A stretch of 64,000 nucleotides of DNA. It comes from Cokeromyces recurvatus (taxonomy: Eukaryota; Mucoromycota; Mucoromycetes; Mucorales; Mucoraceae). The stretch lies in assembly GCF_025118155.1 (NCBI RefSeq), contig NW_026251415.1, forward strand, positions 273,426 through 337,425. Direction: 5' to 3'. Made by a program: the position numbers and the translations under genes. Of the stretch, positions 36,797-46,843 are shown in pieces. Position 1 is the stretch's first letter; the number at the start of each line of letters is the position of its first letter. Under the pieces are notes generated by a model. The model made no database searches. It was not told the origin of the DNA and was given only the letters and a program-made list of their open reading frames with translations.

Positions 36797-36913
36797 ATGT
36801 CTGATAGCATTGCAAAGACATACCCTTATGCAAATACAAATAAGCCAAAAGAATACTATGATTATGAATCACTTCAAGTAACTTGGGGGTAATATACTTG
36901 ATCTTTTAAAAAG

Positions 36914-36985
<72 letters not shown>

Positions 36986-38295
36986 AAAAAGAGAGAAAAA
37001 GAGAGAAAGAGGGAATAGATTACAATAATTAAACAATCTATTCTATTAAATTCTCAGATCTCAAGACTATTACGAAATTACTAAAAAGATTGGTCGAGGC
37101 AAATATTCAGAAGTATTTCTAGGGGTCAATGCTTTAAATCAACAAAAATGTGTCATCAAAGTTTTAAAGCCTGTTAAAAAGAAGAAGATTAAGAGAGAGA
37201 TTAAGATTTTACAAAACTTGACAGGTGGGCCTAATATTGTTAGTTTATTAGATGTCGTTCGTGACCCTGAGGTATATTTATATATTTATTTAAAAAAAAA
37301 AAAAAAATTAAGGGGAGAGATGATTACTAAACTTTGATTTTTTATTTATTTATTAGTCTAGAGTGCCTTGTTTGATTTTTGAAAGTGTTAACAATATTGA
37401 CTTTAGAGTATTATATCCTACTTTTACTGATTATGATATTCGATTTTATATGTATGAACTTTTAAAAGCACTTGACTATTGTCATTCCATGGGCATTATG
37501 CATCGTGATGTTAAACCACATAATGTGATGATTGATCATGAAAAGAAACAGGTACGAGAGAGAGAATAAATAAATTGTACTCACTCACTCATTTATATGT
37601 TCTAGATCCGATTAATTGATTGGGGTTTGGCTGATTTCTATCATCCAGGAGAGAAATATAATGTTAGAGTAGCTTCTCGTTGCTTTAAAGGACCTGAATT
37701 ATTAGTTGACTTTCACTATTATGATTATAGTTTAGATTTATGGAGTTTTGGATGCATGCTTGCTGGCATGGTAATAAATATAAAATAGATATATGCATGT
37801 ATATGTATTTCTTATCATTCATTCATTATAGATATTCCGTAAGGAACCTTTCTTTTGTGGTGCTGATAACTATGATCAGTTAGTCAAGATTGCAAAAGTA
37901 CTCGGTACAGATAAATTACATGAATATTTAAAGAAGTATGATTTGAAATTACATCCACATATTCAAAAAGTATTGGGAAAGTAAGTTGGTTATAAAAGAG
38001 AAAAGATGTGATTATATAAAATTAAATTAAATTAAATTACTCTTCATAGATATCCTGTCAAGCCTTGGAACAAGTTTATTACAAATGAAAATCAAAAATA
38101 TATGTCAAATGAAGTATTTGATTTATTAGATAATTTGTTATGCTATGATCATCAAGATAGACTTACTGCAAAAGAAGCAATGAATCATCCTTATTTTGGT
38201 AAATGAACTATATTTTTTTTTTTTTTTGATAGGAAGGTCGAACTAACTAAGTTGTATATAAAATATGTGTAGCTCCTATTCATCAACAAAAATAA
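36797..38295 (+). CDS. CKA1: Casein kinase 2 catalytic subunit alpha
   Basis: Exons 36797..36888, 37058..37271, 37357..37551, 37606..37770, 37832..37980, 38050..38198 and 38273..38295 give 328 aa. This acidophilic Ser/Thr kinase acts in nucleus and cytosol. Hallmarks: [12 protein letters not shown], the basic substrate-binding cluster [12 protein letters not shown], the catalytic loop HRDVKPHN with Asp153, the CK2-specific DWG (172-174) in place of DFG, and GPELLVD replacing the APE motif. Introns are short except intron 1, which is nearly all poly(A) and GA repeat. The last exon is 23 nt and adds APIHQQK. It converges on the unknown gene at 38409. Confidence 0.97.
36914..37013 (+). repeat. 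42-nt poly(A) plus (GA)n purine tract in CKA1 intron 1
   Basis: A 42-nt A run followed by about 55 nt of GA/GAAA repeats. Together they form most of the 169-nt intron. Confidence 0.95.
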
Positions 38296-38408
38296 TAAAC
38301 ATAGTAAATAAAATAATAATGAAAAAGGAAAAGAGGTTAAATAACGATGTACAAATTATATGAGGACCCCCCCCTTTTTTTTTATTATTATTATTTGATT
38401 CTTTTTTT

Positions 38409-39118
38409 TTAATCTTTTTGTTCGAAAAAGGGCTTTGATCTTCTTCGAACTTTCTTCATTCTCATTCCAATCCAAGCTTTTTTTCTTCTTCTTCCTGGAT
38501 GAGGTGCGCCTTCTACTATCTTTCTTTCTAATACAAATGCGCCTTCAGAAGAGACAACAATACCTTTTGTATGGTATGGTATGGTATGTTATGTTAGGAA
38601 TGTACACAGTCGTGATAAATAGATAAAAGCATACGATTACCTTGAACCATATCAGCCATACAATATCCACCAAGATTAGCTTGCCAAAAATAAAAATCAG
38701 CAATAGCAGAACCTACATTAAATGAATTCTCTAAATCACGTTGATGTTTAAGGGTTAAAGGATGAAAATTTTGATCTCTGATAACACCCCATTCTGGATG
38801 ATATTGTTTTGTAGGGTCCAAGATAGGTGGAGGAGGAGCTATAGCAGGATTAGTAGTATTGATGGTAGGTAATAGTGTTGAACTTATAGAAGAAGTTGTA
38901 TTTATCTTGTTGGATGGATTAGTAGTAGTAGTAGACGTAGAAGATTCAACTGCCTGCAGTGGCATCTCTACAGTTAAAGATGAAGAAGTCACTGTTGTAT
39001 TTGTATTAGTGTTAGATTGATGATAGTCCAAGACTGTAGAATGTTGTGTTGACCAACGTAGCATATCATTGTTGAATATCATATGTTCCTCATTTTCACC
39101 TCTATCATCGTATGTCAT
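38409..39118 (-). CDS. Unknown protein, possible WWE-like domain
   Basis: Exons 38641..39118 and 38409..38563 give 210 aa. Residues 1-100 are Ser/Thr/Asn-rich and probably disordered, with a PPPP stretch. A compact part (about 105-180) reads HPEWGVIRDQNFHPLTLKHQ, then LENSFNVGSAIADFYF and GGYCMADMVQG. The spacing of W, the LE pair and the Tyr/Met-containing strand recalls WWE domains, but this is only a resemblance. The C-terminus is strongly basic (GRRRKKAW, MKKVRRRSKPF), possibly a nuclear localisation signal. The junction is phase 1 and restores QGIVVSSEGAFVLERK. Function unknown. Confidence 0.68.
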
Positions 39119-41142
39119 TTTTTTTTCTTTTTACTTTATTTTTTTTTTAAGTAAGAAAGAAGGAAAGAAAGAAAAAAAAAAGAAAGGAAGAAAGGAAGAA
39201 AGGAAGGAAAAAAAAAAAAAAAAGTAAATGTATTTCTTTCTTCTTTTTTTAGACATATAAAAAAAAAAAAAAAAAAAAGAGCCGTATTATATGTTGAGAA
39301 AGACAAGTTTTAAATTGCTTATGTTTAGTATAATGAAGGGAGGGAAGAAAGGGACAATAAGGAGCTATATAATAAAAGGCGCACGTTGCTGTATACTTTA
39401 CAAAGTAAATCCTATATCCTCACTCACACTCACTCACTCACCCCTTTTTATGTATATTAAAATTAATAAACTGCATGCATGCATATATAACTTGTTTTAA
39501 ACATGTACAATCACTTTTATATTTAACCCTTAAAATTCATGCTATTTTTGAAACAAAGAATCCCTTAACATCCTTTCTTTCTTGAAAGGTTATTAAAACA
39601 CGTAATAATTTTATTTTATTTTTTTTGAAACGGTAAGTTGGATGTATCATTACTTTTTTTTTTTTTGGCTTGTGTCTATCTTGTCCAACGAAAGAAAGAA
39701 AAAAAAAGGCATCAATGATGGATAAGTTGAAGTTTATATGATTAAATCATAGACTGAATAAAAGTAATTAAAAAGGAGAAGAGAGAGGGAGGAAAGCATA
39801 AAAATACTTATTGTGTACAGTAATTATCAAGGAAATGTTTCCAAATACAGTAAAATAGGAATTTCGTTTTTGATGAATTACTATCTTTAAAAAATGTGTC
39901 ATACCTGTGAACCCTCCATTAAGAAATAGTATAGTAAACACTATACACTGTGCTACAATGTGCTAGACATAAAGTCAAACTTTGATTTTATTTTATTCAA
40001 GGATTCCGTTTTCCGAGAATATATTTGCAAGCATCTTCACTCACTTACTGGGAGAAGGACTAAAGAGATTTATTCTAACTACCATCTTTACATTAAAATC
40101 AACTGTTGATTCCATTCATTTTGCTATAAACTTCAGTCCAAAGTTATGTTATTGTTTGATTTTTTATAACGCCTCACCTAAATCATTCGACCTTTTTTTT
40201 ATTTATTTATTTATTTTTTGTTGTTTTAGAACAGAGTTTAGCTTAATTCTTACTGCTCAATTAAGTCATTGCTTCTATCATAAAAAAAAGAAACTCATGT
40301 TGAACAAAAACTCTCTTTCTATACAACAGTAAAAAGGAGATAGTTAACAAGATTATATTCTTTGAATGCCTTGCAAATCTTCCCTGGTATAGAAATAGAT
40401 CTATATTTATGCGTTATACAAAGCCAATTATGGATCAGCAACAACAAGATTGATTTTATCGCGTACCTTGGAGGAGTTTTTTTTTTTTTTTTCTATAATT
40501 ATCTTTCAATTAAAGGAAAAAGATAATTCTGGAAGTATTCCCAAGTCTAAAATAGAATCTTAAAAAAAAACAAAATTACCTTGACCAAAAAAAATAAAAA
40601 TAAAATACCAAGTCCCTCAATAACTTTATTGTATCTGTTTGAATAGATGGAAACTACCTATTTCACAAAATAGACGGAACTCTTTTAAATATAGAACACA
40701 AAGCTCCTCACGGGACCAAAAAAAAAAAAAAATAAATAAATAAAAATAAAAATAAAATAAAACATAAAATTTGATAGGTTACAAAACTTTAGAATTGACA
40801 TTTGGATCGGCCAACCAACAGATGAATAATAATAACAAACATCTTTTATGAGGCAAAAAAAAAAATCCTGCTTTATTGAAGAAAATAAAAAAAAAAAATC
40901 AACAACAAAGTATCTAAAATAATAATGTCTTTTTTTTTTTTTCTTTAATTTGTTTGTTATTGTGAACATAATATTTACATGAACTTTTTTTTTTTTTTTT
41001 TTGTTATTAAATGGTAAAGAAATGGGTATTATAGAGCTTTTTTTTTTTTTTTTCTTTTGGTTGAATTTGTTTCAGTGTTTCTTTTTTGATGATTATGTAC
41101 AAATAAAATAAAATAAAAATTCACGAAAAGGAGACTTTTCTG
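39119..41142. other. 2-kb region without a recognised gene
   Basis: A purine-rich GGAAA repeat (39160-39220) lies just upstream of the 38409-39118 gene. A 116-codon open frame at 39982-40332 (+) has low-complexity, membrane-like composition and no recognisable family; I do not call it. A and T runs of 12 to 20 nt are common. Confidence 0.5.
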
Positions 41143-41319
41143 TTACTTGAGTAAAGGGCAAGTAGGTCGTTTGTGGCCATATTTACCACACCAAGAGCTA
41201 TATTTTAATTAATAAAAGGATGAGTATATATATATAAAAAAAAGGTTGAAATTAAAATACCAAATCATTTTTTACCATTGACCACCTTGCAAGTTTAATG
41301 GTTTAATATATTGAGACAT
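41143..41319 (-). CDS. 32-aa CCHC zinc-knuckle microprotein, two exons
   Basis: Exons 41276..41319 and 41143..41197, with a 78-nt GT-AG intron (TG/GTAAAA to ATATAG/CT). The product starts MSQYIKPLNLQGGQ and continues CSWCGKYGHKRPTC, a perfect C-X2-C-X4-H-X4-C zinc knuckle with ligands Cys15, Cys18, His23 and Cys28, then PLLK and stop. The motif exists only after splicing, since Cys15 is split by the intron. A TATAAATA box lies about 95 bp upstream of the ATG, followed by a pyrimidine-rich leader, the usual promoter layout. Zinc knuckles bind single-stranded RNA or DNA; here the knuckle is the whole protein. It may be an exon pair of a longer gene, but a stop ends exon 2 in frame. Confidence 0.62.
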
Positions 41320-41412
41320 GATAAAGTATTTGGCTTGAAATATATGTATATATATAAAAAGAAAGGGAAGAAGAAGAAAATAGGATGAAAGAAAAGAAAT
41401 TAAATCCTCTTC

Positions 41413-41422
41413 TTTATTTATA
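41413..41422 (-). promoter_or_regulatory. TATA box for the zinc-knuckle gene
   Basis: TATAAATAAA on the minus strand, about 95 bp upstream of the start codon, followed by CT-rich leader sequence. Confidence 0.5.
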
Positions 41423-41525
41423 CACGTTGTATAAGTATTTTTTTTTTCAAGTCTCGGTGTAATCAGAAAAATTAGTAAAAACTTTGAGTTATCGGATTAC
41501 CATTTAACCCCTAGTTTCTTCCTTG

Positions 41526-41530
<5 letters not shown>

Positions 41531-41568
<38 letters not shown>
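41531..41568. repeat. 38-nt poly(A) run
   Basis: About 210 bp upstream of the zinc-knuckle start codon. Confidence 0.95.
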
Positions 41569-41574
<6 letters not shown>

Positions 41575-42249
41575 ATCTAGAATTCCTTATTTATTACTGC
41601 TTGTAGATATCGATTTTCAAAGAATTTGGAAGTAATACTTGTACACACTCGATTCATTTCTCTTTCCTTCTCTCGATTTTTAATAGTTTAGTGTTTATTA
41701 TGTTGACATTTGCCTAACAGTGACACTTTTAGGCTAGAATAGATAATATAGTCCTACCTCATTTTTTACTTCTATTTTTGTAAAAAGAGAGAATAAATAA
41801 CAATGCTGATAATTGTATCATGATAACCCGGATATAGGAAAAAAAAAAAAAAGAGAGAGAGGGTGAAATCTTTTTACATTAATAAAGATGCAATATTATT
41901 TTTTTTTCAATAAAAAAAAAGCGTATAATAATTGAAAAAGGAAGACACATTTTTATAAATACAATATACATTGCAGATTTAACGCCATGATAAGTCTTGT
42001 TAATAATAATAAGGGAAAGAAAGGACCATTTCAAATATTGACTTGACCTATTAATACGCACATCGTACATGAATATACAAAGAATCTTTAATTACAAGTG
42101 ATTCCAACATATAAATTATTTGGCTGTATTATATAATCCTTTGGAAAATAAAATAATATTTTATTTAATCAAGTAGTAGCAGTAATAATAATAAGGGTAT
42201 CTTTCTCTCTTTATAATAGACTTTCTCTTTTCTGGTTTTTTTTTTCTTT

Positions 42250-45066
42250 TTAAAGACAAAATCTATTTAAGATACCCATAATAATTAAAAAGGCAAAAGA
42301 CTTGATCCAATAATTGTTCATAAAGAAATGAAATAATCGTCTGTACCAGCAACGGCTTTTCTTTTCCATATTATATTCCCAATCATTAACTTCTTCTTCT
42401 TCTTCTGTTTCAAGATCAGATATATCGCATTGTGATTCTTTACTTGTAGTGGTTTCCTTCTTTTCGATAAAGGGCTGTAACACATTCTCCTCTGTTTGAT
42501 GAGTTGTAGGTAACAAAGGAACTGAATCCATCATTTTGGCTGAAGACGTAGTTTTGTTTTCTGATTTACAACATTTTTGAGCACCAGAGAGGATGGATCG
42601 TGTAATGAGATTTGTTGCTTGACCAAGGTAATAACAGATAAATAGAAAGAAAGTAGTAGATATCATCATATTGACCCACCAGCCTATTCTGGATTGAATA
42701 ACCCAATTTGCATTAGGTAAAACAATCAAGATACCACGCGTATCAGCAGCGAGCCACATATGAAATTGTCCAATAAATGTCTCCAACGAGATCTTCCCGA
42801 TGAATGCAAAGAAACGAGAATACGTATTTTGACTCCAGCTGGTAAAGTTACGAATGATAACGAAGGAAAGGATAGGGATCCAAGAGATATAAGGATGATA
42901 GATGACATAGGATGACTTGGTTTGTTTCAACTCAAACCAAAGGAACCAAGCCAGACCGATGATAGAGGCAATAAGAGAGATGAATTTAGAAAGAGACGAT
43001 AGACGCGGATAAGTGATGAGAAGACGGTGGTCAGATAGTTTAATCGTAATAAAGGCACAAAGCATACCTATGTAAACGATCCATGCATCAAGGGATAATC
43101 TAAATCGCCATTCTGTCACATTCCATTGAATATGAAATAAAAATTGAAGCACATTAAAAATAGATTCAAGTACACCAGGACAATGAATCACGATCCCTGT
43201 TATCACTGACATCGTCGCCATCTTGGTCAAGATAAACCAACTTTGATCATTATAACCCGACATCACTCTCATCGTGATCCAAATGATGATAAACCAAAAG
43301 CTAACTAAAGGAGAAAAGTAATAAAACAAGTAATTGGTCTTCATGACATAGGCAAGTACAAGCGTCAATAAATTTAAACGCACCAAGACATTCAAGATAC
43401 GTGTGATACTAAAATCTGCCTTCTTGTAAAAGAAATAAAAATGTCCATATCCAGTCTGAAAAAGATAAGCTGCAACGAGGACTCGAACTGGATTATAGAT
43501 ACCAGGGATTTGAGAGGCACCTACGAAATGATAAACCAAGATAACAAGTTGCATCCAACCTTTCCATTCATTCGTTTGGTCACGATTTAAAAAGTTGCTA
43601 TTAATAGCGGTTGAAGTAGTAGTAGTAGTATTACTTGCTTCTTTCTTATCATTTGTTTTCAATGTCACGATACCAAGGGTAAATAGGATAAAGATCAATA
43701 CGATAAATGTAAGACTATCAAACTGTTTAAACATTTTTCCAAATAATTGACTACGATCACAGATGTACATATAGAGGACAGCTAAACCAAAAATAAACAA
43801 TGAAGCAAGTGTTTGCATGTTTGAAGGAAATAAGATACGAATCATATTCATCATTGGTCCTGAATAAAATATATAAATAAATATTCAGAGGAAAAAAAAA
43901 GAAAAAAAATTAAAAGTAAAGCCTCTTACCACTACTAGAAGAAATAGACACTACTAAAAGGACAATAATCGGAATGATACATAAAAAGTAAATGAAAAAG
44001 AAAGTTTGATACCAAGCAGGTCTTGAATAGCTGGAACAACATGTTGTATCCAAGGGGGAGAAAAGAGTTGATGTTGTTGTCGATTTTAGATGTCTTTGGT
44101 CACTATTGCAACGATAATTTAAAGCTAATTGTGCCTGAGCTTTAGTCACTGGCTCTTTAAAATGGAGACCATCTAAAGTTTGGTTCCTTGAAGAGGTTAC
44201 TATTTTATTCCATACAAATGGTACTACTAAAGGTGTGACAAGATGTTCAGGAAGAGAACTCGATCTTTCTCGAAGATAATTATTCATGATTGTGATTTTA
44301 TCAAATGTTAAGGTGGCCTTCCTTTCTGGTATAAGTAAATCATATTCTACTATTTCCACTGGGGATAACATTAAATTGTCAGCTATTTTATAGACTTGAA
44401 CACTATCAAAGATTCGGTCCATAGCTGTCTTCCAACCACTTAGATAATTAGAACCTAAACGTCTCATGTACCAAACACCAGAACCCATAATTAGTAAACT
44501 TGGTTTCTCCGACTCTTTCCCTTGTAAAAGATGTAGCGTTCTTGAAGTATTCAAGAAGGGATCCCACCACATCTCTATCGTTATATTTTCAGATTTAGAA
44601 TAAGCTTGTTGATTAGCATGTATGGCTTCTTGATTTGGCTTCTTTAAATGTAAAAATTGCGTCATAGCGTAATACTGTTCTCTCATGATTGAATCTCCAA
44701 TATAAATTATACGTCTATGACCTAAACAACTTTTCATTTCTGAACTTCCATATGTTTTCGACATACAACCTGAAGGTTGCCATTGTTTATATTCCTCAGT
44801 CAACCATTTACCTTCAGTTAGCATACCATGGCACCGAGTATTATCCTTAGGATCTAAAGCAGAATAATAATAATAATAATAAAAAGGAGGGGGGTAGTGA
44901 TGGTGGTGAAGGAGAAATAATTAGATTATTAAAATTTTCTGTAATAAATGACGATCTTACTTTCTATATATCTTGTTATTGACAAAATGAAGATCACTAA
45001 TAATAGACTTGAAATCAATCCTCGTACAATAACACTACCTATTGATGTCTTTTCTTTTACAGTCAT
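42250..45066 (-). CDS. CAS1: CAS1-type polysaccharide O-acetyltransferase (SGNH + 10-TM acyltransferase)
   Basis: Exons 44961..45066, 43930..44853 and 42250..43859 give 879 aa. Order: N-terminal signal anchor (about 15-35, LISSLLLVIFILSI); a lumenal SGNH/PC-esterase-like domain with RIIYIGDS (nucleophile Ser90) and the catalytic Asp263-x-x-His266 (TLDGLHF); a TM link; then a ten-TM acyltransferase domain (WKGWMQLVILVYHFVGASQI, FLFICYYLG). This is the Cas1p/CASD1 architecture. Family role: O-acetylation of capsule glucuronoxylomannan in Cryptococcus and of sialic acid in animals, in the Golgi. In a mucoralean fungus the substrate could be a glucuronan or other wall polymer, which is inference. 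The C-terminal 100 residues are acidic and Ser-rich before a final hydrophobic helix. Confidence 0.92.
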
Positions 45067-45819
45067 TGATACTCTTTTATTCGCAAATCAAACTAAATAA
45101 GAAAATAAAATGAAGGAAAAGTAAAAAAAAGAAAAAGTAAAGTAAAAAAAAAGAAACAAAAAAAAAAGTAGAATGTGGAGAAGACTATTATTTAAGTACA
45201 TTTAGCTAGGCTAGACTAGATTTAGTTTCTTTAGTGGAAAAAAAAAAAAGTTTGAGCTTATTTGGTATTTAAAGCGCCTACTAAATTAAAACGTCGATCT
45301 TTTTTTTTTTTTACTTTTATTATTTCTTTTAGAATTTATTACATAAATAAAAAGGGCAAGTATAAATAGAAAAGAAGAATATACACTAGAAATGATATCC
45401 TTTTAGTAAATTAGGTTTATTTTTTCTCTACAAGTAAGTTAGTATTACATATATAAAGTAGTAGCACTATATGATATGATATAATTCCTTTTTATCATAT
45501 ATTAAAAATGAAGTAATAGTAAGATGGTATATGTTGCACTAATTGAATCTGTAAACATTGTAACCTGACAATAATTAACTTGTATATTAAATAAATAGAA
45601 CTACTGTTCTTCTATTTCTTATATAAAAGACGTATGTATTATGTATTCCTTTAATCTCTCTTTTATATTGAAATTAGTTGAAATACAACAAATTTATATT
45701 TAATAGATGACTATATTCTTTGATAAAATATAATCGTGTTTTTATTGCACTATGTTGTCAATTATAGATAAGAGTAATAAAGACCTATTTCTTTTACACT
45801 ATTGACTTTTACTTGTTTG

Positions 45820-45859
<40 letters not shown>

Positions 45860-46204
45860 GCTATGAGTGGATAATAATTAATTTCCTTTTTTGTATATAT
45901 ATCGAAGTAATCCTCTTCTTTGCTGTTTAATATATACTGAAATGAATTTAAAAAGTTTTTTTTTTTTTTTTTTTTTGTTCGTTGGATATTATAAATTACC
46001 AAAATTAGTAAATTAATATCGCGTTAAATTGACTTATAAATAAAAATGACACATCCTACACACACACACATATATATATCATATTTCATCTTTATATTCC
46101 TTTTAACAAAAAAATTGAATCTTGTTTAATTTTAATAGCATTTTATGTCATCAAGTGTTAATAACAAAATCAAAATAAAAAAAACAAGTAATAAAGAAGT
46201 AGGC
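45067..46204. other. Intergenic, no gene
   Basis: 5' flank of CAS1 and 3' flank of the DPBB gene, with a 37-nt poly(A) run at 45820-45856 and a short (CA)n at about 46060. No ORF of interest. Confidence 0.6.
45820..45856. repeat. 37-nt poly(A) run
   Basis: Uninterrupted A run between CAS1 and the DPBB gene. Confidence 0.95.
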
Positions 46205-46843
46205 TTAAATGACAGACCAAGTAATGTCACCAACACCAATATTCAAATCACCTACAACTTTTTTAAAGAGAACAGGAGTAAGATCTAGACTGCCCTGCTT
46301 ACATCCAGGACAGGCATCGTTAATAGTAGCAGTGGCAGTACCAGCAGGACCTGTGATTGAAATCTTTTTACCACACCATGGAGAGACTTTATTCATGTTA
46401 CCATATTGATGAGCATTCAAGGCAACAATAAGACTCTTGTTATTTTCTTTAGGACCACAAGCTCCTGTAGAACCACCTTCAGTAGCAGGTGTGAACCAAG
46501 TAGCAATACCAGAATATTTTCCATGGCCTGAATGAGAAGACGACGATGATGATGATGTTTTCTTGGTGTTTTTGGTTCTTCTAGATCTAGATTTTTGAGA
46601 TTTTTTAGATGTTGATTTCTTACTAGTTGATGACTTGTGGTGTTTTGACTCTCTATGCTTTTTATGCTTTTTATGCTTTTTGTGCTTCTTATGCTTCTTT
46701 TTATGTTTGTTTAAATTGATCATATTAGAAACAGCACTACTATTTTCAATTGGAGAAATAGAAGTATTGCTAACAGGAGCTGCAGCAACCAAGCAGCTGA
46801 AAGCAAGAAGAGCAATTATAAGTAAAGGGAATGTACGGGGCAT
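46205..46843 (-). CDS. Secreted double-psi beta-barrel (expansin/RlpA-like) protein with Lys/His-rich linker
   Basis: Single exon, 212 aa. Residues 1-22 form a signal peptide (MPRTFPLLIIALLAFSCLVA). Residues about 45-65 are a tandem KKH repeat, followed by Ser/Lys/Arg-rich sequence to about 105. Residues about 108-212 are a DPBB domain: YSGIATWFTPA, GACGPKENN, VALNAHQYG, PWCGKKISI, then NDACPGC and the SLDLTPVLFKKV motif with the conserved Asp. Cysteines suit disulphides. Related fungal proteins are small secreted wall-loosening or protease-inhibiting DPBB proteins; exact activity is not readable. The polycationic linker may bind acidic wall polymers or metals. A TATATAAATA box about 130 bp upstream (near 46970-46980) fits strong expression. 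Confidence 0.88.
   Translation of the reverse strand: MPRTFPLLIIALLAFSCLVAAAPVSNTSISPIENSSAVSNMINLNKHKKKHKKHKKHKKHKKHRESKHHKSSTSKKSTSKKSQKSRSRRTKNTKKTSSSSSSSHSGHGKYSGIATWFTPATEGGSTGACGPKENNKSLIVALNAHQYGNMNKVSPWCGKKISITGPAGTATATINDACPGCKQGSLDLTPVLFKKVVGDLNIGVGDITWSVI

Larger units (their letters stand above)
41320..42249. other. Intergenic, no other gene seen
   Basis: Promoter of the microprotein gene, a 38-nt poly(A) run, and the 3' flank of the CAS1 gene. No ORF with coding character. Confidence 0.55.

Noticed and set aside
39982..40332. 116-codon + strand ORF
   Set aside because: Long for this AT-rich DNA, but low-complexity Phe/Leu/Ile-rich with no motif, no TATA-box layout and no splice support; chance ORF more likely.
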